The notes below the pieces were generated by a model. The model ran no database searches and was not told the DNA's origin. It saw only the letters and a program-made list of their open reading frames with translations. From the NCBI RefSeq assembly GCF_018982885.2, contig NZ_CP081848.1, positions 3,534,001-3,598,000 on the forward strand: a stretch of 64,000 nucleotides of DNA, in the 5' to 3' direction. The position numbers and the translations under genes are program-made. This document shows positions 47,126-56,086 of the stretch, piece by piece. Numbering within the stretch: the stretch's first letter is position 1; every line of letters starts with the position of its first letter. Source of the DNA: Polymorphobacter megasporae. Its GTDB lineage: Bacteria; Pseudomonadota; Alphaproteobacteria; Sphingomonadales; Sphingomonadaceae.

Positions 47126-47983
47126 CTAAAGGGAAGCAGCGGGTTCCTGACGCGTACTACCCTCCGCGTCTTGTATCGGCGCAACATACCGCATTTTTCG
47201 CCACCGGGCTGGCGTCGTGTCGAGACGAGATCGAAATGTCCGGTTCAGATGTGCCTGATCGACATAGCCTGTCGATTGCGCCACTGCAGCAAGCGAGGCA
47301 ATGCCCTTTCCAAGCATGGCTGCGGCACGTTCCATCCTGTGGCCGCGCAGATAATCACCGGGTGAACAGCCGAGAAAACGTCGGAACACGCGGGCGAGAT
47401 GGACCGGATGAACGCCGGCGTTGGATGCGACCGCAGCGACCGAAAGATCAGGATCGTCGCTGGTAAAGATCATCTCGACGGCACGATTAAGCCAGCCCGG
47501 CGGGCGTCCGGCAGCGCGCGGCTCATCGGATGATAGCGGAGAGACGAAACCGCGAAGCTGTAGGGCGCGCGCCTCCAGCCTGAACGGCGTCATTAAGTCG
47601 ATTTCTTGCGCAATGCTGTGGGCAAGTCGGTAGGCATAGGGCTCGCGCATGCAAAGCGCCGCCGCGTCGCCGCCTGTCCCGCCGGATATGGCGAGAAATC
47701 GCCCTCTTCCGCCATGAAACCGATCCTGATGCGTCGTGCCGGGCGGATTGTAGATCAGCACCGGCGTATCGGACACCAGCGGGGCGCCAACGGCCGACGA
47801 CATGTATCCGCCGGCGAGGACAAGGACGAAATGCGCCTCGTCGTGGCTATGCCGTCTAACCTCCTCTTCGGGAGCGTTCGCGTTCAGCAGATGGAAACTG
47901 TACCCCCCCGCCTCACGCGCCTTCGGGCCGCTCCCCCAGAAATCCATCCTCGCTCGTCTGAGCACCATCTGCGTTTGCACCAA
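47126..47983 (-). CDS. AraC-family transcriptional regulator
   Basis: 285 residues. An N-terminal cupin-like sensor (HSHDEAHFVLVLAGGYMSS, followed by VSDTPVLIYNPPGTTHQDRF) is joined to two C-terminal helix-turn-helix units (VAAVASNAGVHPVHLARVFRRFLGCSPGDYLR and SLAAVAQSTGYVDQAHLNRTFR). Probably controls the serine hydrolase gene just downstream. Two in-frame Mets (residues 1 and 6) could start it. Confidence 0.88.
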   Translation of the reverse strand: MVQTQMVLRRARMDFWGSGPKAREAGGYSFHLLNANAPEEEVRRHSHDEAHFVLVLAGGYMSSAVGAPLVSDTPVLIYNPPGTTHQDRFHGGRGRFLAISGGTGGDAAALCMREPYAYRLAHSIAQEIDLMTPFRLEARALQLRGFVSPLSSDEPRAAGRPPGWLNRAVEMIFTSDDPDLSVAAVASNAGVHPVHLARVFRRFLGCSPGDYLRGHRMERAAAMLGKGIASLAAVAQSTGYVDQAHLNRTFRSRLDTTPARWRKMRYVAPIQDAEGSTRQEPAASL

Positions 47984-48238
47984 CTACGATCGATCCGCCT
48001 CGCAAAGCGCTCTTAAAGCCGAAAAGCGGCTTTCGTCGACTAGGCGCACAAAATCCGTCGAGACCGCAGGCCAACGCACGGTTTGCGGCCGAAGGGGTGC
48101 GGCCTGTCGACACGAAAATGGCCGGTAGCCGCCTAGCAGTTTCGGATACCGTCGCCAGAAGCATAGTGCCGTCGCTGCGGCAGCAACGGCTCCTTCTCGC
48201 CAGGAAGTGATGATATAGGCGCGCCAAAGGAGACTAAC

Positions 48239-48445
48239 ATGAAGATCAGTGCGCGCAATCAGATCAAGGGCAGGATCGTCTCGGTGACACCGGGCGCGGT
48301 CAATGCCACGGTCAAGATCGACATCGGCGGCGGCAACGTCGTCACCTCGAGCATCACCGAGGAAGCCGTCGCCGACCTCGGCCTCGCCGAAGGCGATGAC
48401 GTCACCGTGATCGTCAAGGCCAGCGACGTCCTGATCGGCAAGTAA
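48239..48445 (+). CDS. mop: Molbindin-type molybdate-binding (Mop) protein
   Basis: 68 residues with AAAGGAG upstream. One TOBE/Mop domain: MKISARNQIKGRIVSVTPGAVNATVKIDI, then LAEGDDVTVIVKASDVLIGK. Single-domain molbindins assemble as hexamers and store molybdate or tungstate in the cytosol. It is directly followed by a broken modE-like gene, whose product would have been the molybdate-responsive regulator. Confidence 0.9.
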   Translation: MKISARNQIKGRIVSVTPGAVNATVKIDIGGGNVVTSSITEEAVADLGLAEGDDVTVIVKASDVLIGK

Positions 48446-48810
48446 GTGGTTCCCCGGGTTGGCGCGTTGAAGCTCAAACCGCAGCTGATCTGCGGCAGCG
48501 AGCGCGCCATGGGACCGGGCAAGGCCGACCTGCTCGACGCCATACCGGCGCACGGCTCGATCTCCGCCGCCGGCCGGGCGCTCGGTATAAGCTATTGCTA
48601 CACGTGGCTTCAGGTCGACGTAATGAACCGGTGTTTCGACAAGAAGCTGGTCGACGCGACGGCCCGCGGGCGCGGCGCGGGGCTGTCGTAACCGATCATG
48701 GCAGGCTCGTATTGGCGGCCTATCGCGAACTCGAAGCGGCGTTGGTAGGGACCGCGCGCGTTCATCCTCGGGTCGCGCAACTCAAGATGATGCCAAACGA
48801 CACTTATAAG
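48446..48810 (+). pseudogene. modE-like regulator gene, frameshifted
   Basis: GTG 48446 begins one base after the mop stop. The first frame reads LKPQLICGSERAMGPGKADLLDAI and SISAAGRALGISYCYTWLQVDVMNRCF, typical of the ModE N-terminal LysR-like helix-turn-helix, but stops at TAA 48689. The continuation AVVTDHGRLVLAAYRELEAAL is in the frame one base earlier, so one base was lost in the GC run near 48670-48685. After about 48780 no family similarity remains in either frame. The end coordinate is approximate. Confidence 0.75.
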
Positions 48811-49258
48811 GGGCGGTGCAAACGTCCATTCCCGGGATCGCAACGGGCGGACCGCGCTCGACTATGTGCGAACGGCAGGTTTCAACAATTCGCGCGCAAT
48901 CGTCGTGCTCAGGGGGGGCAGCAATAGCGCAGAAATAGGTCAACAGCTGTCGGACCGTTTCCACAGCTCTTGCGCCGTTATGAGGCCAGCTGGAGCTATA
49001 CCCACACTTGCGACTTGATGAGCGCCTGGTTTCGGGACGCGGCGATGGCGCCGCGAACGTCAGGGTGCGGCTCTCTCGACGCAGCGCGCCAGTTTCCCGT
49101 CCACGACTGCCAAGATCGAACCGACTTGTTGGCGGCTGCTGGTCGACCGGTCAGGCGTTGTCTCAAACGTGACGGCGATCGGACAGGGCGGAACCGATCG
49201 GCGCGCCGACAGTCGTTGATTAGCCTAGGCCTCAAGGAGCGGATACGTCACGAACATT
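48811..49258. other. Non-coding stretch after modE remnant
   Basis: No supportable gene on either strand. Short frames exist, but none has a start with a Shine-Dalgarno sequence or a recognisable motif. AAGGAG at 49232-49237 is probably the ribosome-binding site region of the AsmA gene. Confidence 0.5.
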
Positions 49259-51178
49259 TTGTCTCGCCGTCGTTGGGCGTTGGCCGCCGCCGCGGTCGCT
49301 ACTGTCGTTTTCATTCCAGTTGTCGTCGTCGCCGTACTGCCGTTGAACTGGGTCCGCAGTCCGGTCGAACGGGCGGCATCGAATGCATTTGGCCGGCGGG
49401 TGTCGATCGCCGGCATGGCCCGGCTCAACACTTTCTCGCTCTCGCCCATCGTCCGCCTCGAAGGCATCCGGATTGCGCAGCCAACGTGGGCGGGTCCAGG
49501 CGATATGGCGACAATCGCCGACGCCCGTATCAGCTTCGCCGTCGCCGACCTTTTCCGCGGCCATCTCGTTCCACTGTCGCTCGATATCGACGGAGCGCAA
49601 GTGGCTCTGGTGCGCGATGCCTCCGGTCGATCGAATTGGGCCGGCGAGCCGAGCCGAGCCGTTGGCGGCGAGCCTCGCCCCGCGACGCCGCCGCGTCTGC
49701 GCCACCTTGGCATCGCTAACACTATGGTTCGGCTGCACGATCTCAAGCGTCACGTCGACATCACCGCGACCATCGCCTCCGATAGCCACGGCCTGGCCAT
49801 CATCGGCGCTGGCACACAGCGCGGTCAGCCGCTGCGAGTGACCGCACACGGCGGCGCGCTCGAGCGGATCGATCCGATGACGCGCTATCCGTTTGCCGTC
49901 GAAATCGCGTCGCCACTCGTGAACATCGTCGGGCGCGGAACGATGGATCATGCGCTTGACGCAGGCCACTTCACGGTGCGGCTTGCGACACGCGGGCACG
50001 ATCTTATCAATCTCGATGACATTATCGAGGCTGGCGTACCGGCGACCCAAGCGTTCGCCCTTACCGCTACTGTTCGTCACAACGATTACGACTGGTTGAT
50101 CACCGATCTTGCCGGGACGATCGGGCGGTCCGACCTCGCCGGCCGATTGAGCGTCAAGCGGCGGCAGAGCCGGAGCCTGCTCGACGGCGCGGTGACGGCA
50201 AACGCATTTGACTTCGACGACCTCGCCTCCGACGAGCAGCTCGCTCGTGGCAAGGCCGAGGAGGCACGTATCGGCAAGCGGATCGTGCCGGCTACCGCAA
50301 TCCACTTCGAGAAGCTTGGTCAGACCGACGGCGTTATTCGTTTCCATGCGGGAAAGTTGCTGAGCAAGAGCCCGAGCCCGTTTGTCGCCCTCGATGCGAC
50401 GCTGGTGATGGACCACCGCCGGCTGGTGGTGAAGCCGCTGACGGCGCGCTTGACCCACGGCATGCTGACCGGCGACATTGTCGTCGATCACCGCGGCGGC
50501 AGTCCGAAGCTGACAGCGACCCTCGACCTGGTCGGCGCGCGGATCGAGGACTTGTTTAACATTTCTCCGCAACGCGCGACCGTGCCGGTCGATGGCCGCA
50601 TCCGCCTGCACGGTAGCGGCGACACCGTGCGTGCCGCGCTTGGCCGGGGAAGCGGGACGCTCGACCTGTCGGGCCGTGGTGGCGGGATAGACTATAAGGT
50701 GGCGACCCTCGCCGCTGGCGACGTCGTTCGCGGGCTTGGCCTCGCTATCAGCGGTGACAGCGATCGCCTCACGCCGATCCGCTGTATCGACGCTCGCTTT
50801 GTCGCTCGCGATGGCGTGTTCACCGCGCGCGACTTAATTCTCGACACTATGGTCATGCGCGCCGACGGCGAAGGCACGCTGCGCCTACCCGACGAGACGC
50901 TGGCGCTGACGTTGCGGGGGCGATCGAAGCACCCGGACGTCATTCAATCGACGGTGCCGATTCATATCGGTGGCACGCTGGCGAGGGCGACTTTTGACGT
51001 CGTGCCGGTTGACCGCTCGGCGCCGAAGCGGAGTCTGCTCGGTCGCGTCGGCGACGTGCTGAAGAGCTTGAAGGTGCACAGCGACGCCGACCGCGGCAAT
51101 GTTGCGCCCGATGCTCCGTGCAACAAGCTTCGCGTCGCCGCCCTCGGCCAGGACTGGGCGCACCGTCATCCCAATTGA
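49259..51178 (+). CDS. AsmA-family membrane-anchored protein
   Basis: 639 residues from TTG 49259; no ATG is available in frame near the start. A single N-terminal membrane helix (about 6-28) is followed by the AsmA signature: VERAASNAFGRRVSIAG, LSPIVRLEGIRIAQPTWAG, and a long repeated beta-rich region ending in LLGRVGDVLKSLKV. AsmA proteins span the periplasm and assist phospholipid transport to, or barrel assembly in, the outer membrane. Upstream are relics, so it is probably transcribed alone. Confidence 0.82.
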   Translation: MSRRRWALAAAAVATVVFIPVVVVAVLPLNWVRSPVERAASNAFGRRVSIAGMARLNTFSLSPIVRLEGIRIAQPTWAGPGDMATIADARISFAVADLFRGHLVPLSLDIDGAQVALVRDASGRSNWAGEPSRAVGGEPRPATPPRLRHLGIANTMVRLHDLKRHVDITATIASDSHGLAIIGAGTQRGQPLRVTAHGGALERIDPMTRYPFAVEIASPLVNIVGRGTMDHALDAGHFTVRLATRGHDLINLDDIIEAGVPATQAFALTATVRHNDYDWLITDLAGTIGRSDLAGRLSVKRRQSRSLLDGAVTANAFDFDDLASDEQLARGKAEEARIGKRIVPATAIHFEKLGQTDGVIRFHAGKLLSKSPSPFVALDATLVMDHRRLVVKPLTARLTHGMLTGDIVVDHRGGSPKLTATLDLVGARIEDLFNISPQRATVPVDGRIRLHGSGDTVRAALGRGSGTLDLSGRGGGIDYKVATLAAGDVVRGLGLAISGDSDRLTPIRCIDARFVARDGVFTARDLILDTMVMRADGEGTLRLPDETLALTLRGRSKHPDVIQSTVPIHIGGTLARATFDVVPVDRSAPKRSLLGRVGDVLKSLKVHSDADRGNVAPDAPCNKLRVAALGQDWAHRHPN

Positions 51179-51184
51179 CCGGCC

Positions 51185-51480
51185 AAAATGGACAATCCCA
51201 GAACATAAGCGAAGTGCCGGTTGAGTCTGGTCGCTGGGGTCCATCGTAATTGCTGGCGGCACGATAGCCGTGCTTGAGCAACCGCGCCGCCGAGATCTCG
51301 CGGTGGAGGCAGCCGCAGCTGGCTGTCGTGCCGGCGCGCACGGCGGTCCCGTCGGCGACCGTCTCGTTGCCGCAGTCGCAGGCGAAGAGCCAATGCGCAT
51401 GCCGCCGCTGCTATGCGAAAACTCGATCCCAACGAGGCGTCCGTAGCGCAGCCCGGCCATCTCGATCCTGATCTTGCGGC
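51185..51480 (-). pseudogene. Remnant of a phage/HNH-associated zinc-ribbon (AP2-like) gene
   Basis: One frame reads KIRIEMAGLRYGRLVGIEFSH. One base on, near 51395, the next reads HWLFACDCGNETVADGTAVR and continues TTASCGCLHRE. Together they form the frequent IDLTGxxFGRL...CxCGN...SCGCL plan of small phage and genomic-island proteins. The frameshift splits the zinc ribbon from its N-terminus, and the tail degenerates. It is joined directly to the truncated TonB receptor. Confidence 0.6.
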
Positions 51481-52001
51481 CCACCGGACCCTCCCCCTTC
51501 CAGTTCCTTGGTCGGCTTGCGGGTGACAAGGTTGATCGCGCCGCCCATGCCGTCGGGGCCGTTGAGCACCGAGACATACCCCTTGGCGACTTGGATTTCG
51601 GCGATGTCGGGAGTCAGGAAGCGGTCGTAGTCGAGGCGGTTGTCGGCGGGCAGATAGACTCGGATGCCGTCGACGGTCAGCGGCACCTGGAAGCGGTTGA
51701 AGCCGCGCACAAAGATCAGCCGCTCGTTGCGCGACCCGCCGCTGTTGCCAGAGGTTACGCCCGGGATCAGGCTCGCCGCGTCGTCGAGGCCGAGCCGGTT
51801 GAAGCTGTAGATCGCCTCCTGCCCGATCGTGTCGCCGCCGATCAATACGCCCTCGGCGCGATGGCCGGTGATTACGATCTGCCCGAGCCCAAAGGCGCTG
51901 TCTTCGGCTGCCGGCGTCGCCGCGACAGTGGGCACCAAGGTCTGCGCGCAGGCCATTGCGGGCAATAGCGCGGCCACGGTCGCAATTAGATAGTGACGCA
52001 T
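51411..52001 (-). pseudogene. TonB-dependent receptor, truncated after the plug domain
   Basis: 196 residues remain of an expected 650-800. Signal peptide (to about residue 19, AMACAQ), a TonB-box-like region, then the plug domain: GQIVITGHRAEGVLIGGDTI, LDDAASLIPGVTSGNSGG, FVRGFNRFQVPLTVDGIRVY and VLNGPDGMGGAINLVTRKP. At about 51490 the frame runs into foreign sequence from the zinc-ribbon remnant and stops; no beta-barrel follows. Divergent from the HGHG-protein/MauG pair, with an AT-rich 104-bp gap. Confidence 0.8.
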
Positions 52002-52105
52002 GTGTCCCCCATACGGACCGCTGTCGCCCGCGAACCGAGCGTTGTATATGGTGGAATATTACGGGCTGTATATAGATGAATATAGCCACAGGAATGGATC
52101 GGTGA

Positions 52106-52630
52106 ATGATGAAGGTGCTCGTATTTTCTGTGTTAGCCAGTCTCGCGGTGCCTGCCTTGGCGCAGGGAATGCCGATGGTGACGCCGGTCTGCCCGAGGGA
52201 CGCCGAGCCGATCCCAGCGGGTCTCGCCGGCTGGAGCAACAGGACGCCGATGACTGCGGCAAACGATGCGGCATCGGTCGGGCAAGCCAATCTCGTGCCC
52301 GGCGTTGCCGTCGATCTCGCGCTCGCCGGCACACCGGCGGTGCAATACGTCGTCCGTCCGTCGCATCCCGGCGGATCGGTCAGTCATGGTGGCATGACAG
52401 GTCTCGTCATCGCCACCGCCGGCACCTACCGCGTCGCCATCGGGTCGGGCGCATGGGTCGATCTCATCAAGGACAAGACGTCGCTCGAGTCGGTCGGGCA
52501 CGGCCATGGACCGAATTGCTCGGGCATCCGCAAGATGGTGGATTTCGCGCTGCAGCCGGGATCGTACATCCTGCAGGTCGCGGGTAACGGCGAGGCGCGC
52601 ATCCCGGTGCTCGTCGCGAAGCTGCCCTGA
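52106..52630 (+). CDS. Small secreted protein with HGHGPNC motif
   Basis: 174 residues. Signal peptide to ALAQG. Mature motifs: GGSVSHGGMTGLVIATAGTYRVAIGSGAWVDLI and ESVGHGHGPNCSGIRKMVDFALQPGSYILQV. This recurrent sphingomonad family is often given misleading dioxygenase names, but no dioxygenase motif is visible. The two HGHG/C residues could bind a metal. It is followed after 5 bp by the MauG-type gene and was probably part of a metal-uptake locus with the broken TonB receptor. Confidence 0.75.
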   Translation: MMKVLVFSVLASLAVPALAQGMPMVTPVCPRDAEPIPAGLAGWSNRTPMTAANDAASVGQANLVPGVAVDLALAGTPAVQYVVRPSHPGGSVSHGGMTGLVIATAGTYRVAIGSGAWVDLIKDKTSLESVGHGHGPNCSGIRKMVDFALQPGSYILQVAGNGEARIPVLVAKLP

Positions 52631-52635
52631 CAGCG

Positions 52636-53613
52636 ATGGCGCGCCGGCTCGGACTGGCGATCGCCGCGCTGATCCTGATGGCCGCGGCGCCGTCGTGGGA
52701 CTGGCGATCGCCAGCGGGGCTCCGGCCGTCGCGCGTGCCTTCGGGCAATCCGATGTCGGCAGCAAAGGTCGAGCTCGGCCGGCGGCTATTCTATGATGCC
52801 GACCTTTCGGTCGACGGCACCATGGCGTGCGCGACATGCCACGAACAGCATCGCGCGTTCGCCGACGGCAATGCGGCGCATGCGGGCGTCCATGGCGACC
52901 CCGGACGCCGCAACGTGCCGGGGCTCGCGAACGTCGCGTGGCTGCGGCCGCTGACGTGGGGTGATCCCCGGATCGGATCGCTCGAAGCGCAGGCCGCAAT
53001 TCCTGTCACCGGGACGGCACCGGTCGAGATGGGCATGGCGGGCCAGGATGCCGAGATTGCCCGTCGATTGAGCACGGACAGTTGCTATCCAGCGATGTTC
53101 GCCAAGGCCTTTCCCGGCGATGGGACGATCGATTTCGAGCATGTCGCTAAAGCGCTGGCCGCGTTCGAGCGGACGCTGGTCTCCTTCGACACCGCTTATG
53201 ATGCCAATGGTCGCGGCGGTCGGACGGCAATGCCGTCCGAGGCGGTTGCCGGCAGCGCTGTGTTCGATCGCCACTGCCGGTCATGCCATTCTGGGCCGCT
53301 GCTCACCGACCAGAAATTTCATCGGATACGATCGACGCCGGGGCCGGACGCGGGTCTCGGCGAAATCACGCGACGGACGGAAGACGTGGGGCGCTTCCGG
53401 ACGCCCAGCTTACGCAACGTCGAACTGACAGGCCCCTATTTTCACGACGGCTCGGCGAAGACGATCGCCGATGCCGTTCGTCTGCATCCGCGGACGAGCG
53501 ATCTACGCGACGCCCAGGTGATGCAGATCGTAGCATTCTTGAATTCGCTGACGGATCGACATTTTACGATGGACGCCCGCTTCTCCTTGCCGGAGTTCAC
53601 TTGCGGCAAGTGA
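52636..53613 (+). CDS. MauG/cytochrome-c-peroxidase-family di-heme protein
   Basis: 325 residues with a signal peptide (1-18, LILMAAAP). Two c-type heme motifs are present: ACATCHEQH (CxxCH, about 55-63) and HCRSCHSGPLL. LGRRLFYDADLSVDGTMACATC and the closing DVGRFRTPSLRNVELTGPYFHDG are standard for the family. Members reduce peroxide or carry out radical oxidation of partner proteins in the periplasm; here the partner may be the small HGHG protein. Translated 5 bp after it. Confidence 0.9.
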   Translation: MARRLGLAIAALILMAAAPSWDWRSPAGLRPSRVPSGNPMSAAKVELGRRLFYDADLSVDGTMACATCHEQHRAFADGNAAHAGVHGDPGRRNVPGLANVAWLRPLTWGDPRIGSLEAQAAIPVTGTAPVEMGMAGQDAEIARRLSTDSCYPAMFAKAFPGDGTIDFEHVAKALAAFERTLVSFDTAYDANGRGGRTAMPSEAVAGSAVFDRHCRSCHSGPLLTDQKFHRIRSTPGPDAGLGEITRRTEDVGRFRTPSLRNVELTGPYFHDGSAKTIADAVRLHPRTSDLRDAQVMQIVAFLNSLTDRHFTMDARFSLPEFTCGK

Positions 53614-53697
53614 CCCATGCCCGGCGGGAGCGAGGATTTCTAACTGCAGAATGCTTTTGAAGATCCTCGCAATTTAGGAATCCGGCGCGACGGAGAT

Positions 53698-55158
53698 CTA
53701 TCGACGGCGAGTCAACTCGCGCGCAAGAGCCTTACGTGTCTTGTCGCCGTACGGCGGCTTGAACCCCGCGAGCTTGGCAAGATCGATCTTCGGCTGCGAG
53801 TAGATCGCCTTGGCGTGGCTGAACGCGCGGAAGCCGTCGTGGCCGTGGTAGCTGCCCATTCCGGCCGGGCCAACGCCGCCGAACGGCAGATCCTCAGCCG
53901 AGACGTGAAACACGACGTCGTTGATCGTCACCCCGCCCGAGATCGTCCGGTCGAGCACGCGCCGCTGCTCACCTATATCGTCGCCGAACCAGTAAAGGCC
54001 GAGTGGCCGGTCGCGGCGGTTGATCCGGTCGATCGCCTCGTCGATCGTGTCGTACGGCACGATCGGCAGCAGCGGACCGAAGATTTCTTCCTGCATCACG
54101 GTCATGCTGTCGTCGACCCGACGCAGGATATGGAGCGGCATCTTGTTGCCGTTCTGCGCGGCGAAGTCCTCGTTTCCGGGATTGACGACGATGACCTCAG
54201 CACCCTTGGCGCGGGCGTCGGCGACATGGGCCTCGAGCCGCTCGCGGTGGCGGGCGCCGAGAACCGAGGTATAGTCGGGGTTGGCGAGCAACGTCGGGTA
54301 CATCGCCGCAACAGAGCGCTGCAATCCGGCGACGACGGCATCCTCGTGCTCACGCGGCACGAGCAGGTAGTCGGGCGCGAGGCAGATCTGCCCGGCATTC
54401 ATCATCTTGCCGAGCGCGATCCGGTCGGTTGCGCGTGCGACGTCGGCCGAGCGCGAGACGATCGTCGGCGATTTGCCGCCGAGCTCGAGCGTCAGCGGCA
54501 CGAGGTTTGCCGCCGCCGCGGCCATGACATGCCGACCCACCGCTGTGCCGCCGGTGAAGACGAGATGGTCGAACGGCAGTTCGGCGAAGGCCTTGCCCGC
54601 CGCCGGGCCGCCGGTGACGACCGTCACCTCGGCCGGGTCGAAAGCGGCAGCGATCAGCGCCGCCATTAATGTCGATGTCGCCGGCGTGTACTCCGACGGC
54701 TTGATCATCGCCCGGTTACCCGCTGCCAAAATACCGGCAAGCGGTCCGAAGGTCAGATTGACCGGGAAATTCCACGGCGAGATGATGCCGACGACGCCCT
54801 TTGGCTGAAATTCGACGCGGGCCCGCGCGCCGAGCAGGCCAAGCGGAAAGTCGAGGCTACGCTTCTCGGGTTTCATCCACGCGGCGAGATGCTTGGTCGC
54901 GTGGCGCAGTGGCTTCACCGACGACATGATGTCGGTCATGAGCGACATCTCGGTCGACCGGTGGCCGAAGTCCTCGGAGATTGCCGCGACCAGCGCATCC
55001 TGATTGTCGATCAGCAGCGCCTCGGCGCGGCGAAGTCGGTCGGTGCGTATCGCGGCGGATACCGGCAACTCGTGCGTAAACGCCGCGCGCTGGAGGTCGA
55101 GCGCGATACGCATTGCCGCCGCATCGCGCTGATCCCATGCGTCGATCGCTGTCGCCAT
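53698..55158 (-). CDS. calB: Coniferyl aldehyde dehydrogenase
   Basis: 486 residues. ALDH motifs: FQPKGVVGIISPWNFPVNLTFGPLAG, FTGGTAVGRHVM, LELGGKSP, and the catalytic Cys in NAGQICLAPDY, which is the typical CALDH variant of the usual GQxC loop, plus QEEIFGPLLPI. It oxidises aromatic or aliphatic aldehydes with NAD. It may act on lignin-derived aldehydes in this plant-polymer-using organism (compare GH115 at the window end). Confidence 0.87.
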   Translation of the reverse strand: MATAIDAWDQRDAAAMRIALDLQRAAFTHELPVSAAIRTDRLRRAEALLIDNQDALVAAISEDFGHRSTEMSLMTDIMSSVKPLRHATKHLAAWMKPEKRSLDFPLGLLGARARVEFQPKGVVGIISPWNFPVNLTFGPLAGILAAGNRAMIKPSEYTPATSTLMAALIAAAFDPAEVTVVTGGPAAGKAFAELPFDHLVFTGGTAVGRHVMAAAAANLVPLTLELGGKSPTIVSRSADVARATDRIALGKMMNAGQICLAPDYLLVPREHEDAVVAGLQRSVAAMYPTLLANPDYTSVLGARHRERLEAHVADARAKGAEVIVVNPGNEDFAAQNGNKMPLHILRRVDDSMTVMQEEIFGPLLPIVPYDTIDEAIDRINRRDRPLGLYWFGDDIGEQRRVLDRTISGGVTINDVVFHVSAEDLPFGGVGPAGMGSYHGHDGFRAFSHAKAIYSQPKIDLAKLAGFKPPYGDKTRKALARELTRRR

Positions 55159-55264
55159 TGCCGCTCCTCCCCAGATCAGCCCGCCGGGCTATGACATCTG
55201 TGTCGGCTCAGGTGACCGCCGCGTCAACGCTGGCAAAGGCCTTGGGTGAGCAGCCACGCCTTGT

Positions 55265-55741
55265 TCATCCAGCGGACTGCCGGCAATAGATCGCTGCCAG
55301 CCGCTCGATGCCGGCGCGGTCATCGTCGTCGAAGCGGCCGGGCAGCGGGCTGTCGAGGTCGAGGACGCCAATCAGGACGTTTTCGCGTATCAGCGGCACG
55401 ACGATCTCGGACCGCGATGCCGCATCGCAGGCGATGTGACCGGGAAAGGCGTGGACGTCGGCGACGACGATCGTCCGGCGCTCCGCCGCCGCCGTTCCGC
55501 ACACCCCGCGGCCGAGTGCGATGCGGACGCACGCCGGCTTGCCCTGAAACGGCCCGACGACCAGTTCACCGCTGCGCAGGAAGTAGAAGCCCGCCCAGTT
55601 GAGGTCGGGCAGGCTCATAAAGATGAGCGCTGCCGTATTGGCCGCGTTGGCAACTGGATCCGTCTCGTCCCCGAGCAGCCCGCGCAACTGCGCGGCGAGG
55701 TCGGCGTAGAACTCGGTTTTGGTCGCGGCGCTGATCGGCAT
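55265..55741 (-). CDS. Free methionine-(R)-sulfoxide reductase (GAF type)
   Basis: 158 residues. One GAF domain with LNWAGFYFLRSGELVVGPFQGKPACVRI, GRGVCGTAAAERRTI and FPGHIACDAASRSEIVVPL. The three conserved Cys (71, 81, 105) have the same 10/24 spacing as the catalytic set in E. coli fRMsr. It reduces free Met-R-sulfoxide through thioredoxin-like donors. Confidence 0.9.
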   Translation of the reverse strand: MPISAATKTEFYADLAAQLRGLLGDETDPVANAANTAALIFMSLPDLNWAGFYFLRSGELVVGPFQGKPACVRIALGRGVCGTAAAERRTIVVADVHAFPGHIACDAASRSEIVVPLIRENVLIGVLDLDSPLPGRFDDDDRAGIERLAAIYCRQSAG

Positions 55742-56083
55742 AGACTGAAAGATGGTCGGCTCCTCGAACGCACGGTGGCTGCTAGCACATCACTCTCAGC
55801 TCGAGCCACTTCATTAATGTTGTCGTTGCTGGCTCGACAATCTCGAACTGGCCAGTTTGCCGGTCTTTTTTCGGACACCCATCGTCCGGCTGCGAAACTG
55901 GCCACCACTGACGAGGTCGCCGATCTCATTTTGACCACACCGCAGCAGCGGAGGGTGTATCGCCCCCCCCGGCGCAAAACCAGCTGCCCGTCCGGACGGC
56001 CAGAACCGTCGCGTAGGCATCCCGACCCGCGTGGCGGCTCGCAATTAACCTTTAAATAACCTTGTCTGCGAGCACGCCGTATC
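55742..56083. other. Non-coding stretch left of the IS element
   Basis: I see no supportable gene. The last 60 bases before the IS are less GC-rich than the window average and contain TTAACCTTTAAATAACC. An open frame at 55615-55977 (minus) overlaps the fRMsr gene and lacks a credible start. Confidence 0.45.
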
Positions 56084-56086
56084 TTA

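Noticed and set aside
51166..52332. Long minus-strand frame spanning the TonB receptor remnant
   Set aside because: It does not carry the plug motifs, which are in the frame starting at 52001.
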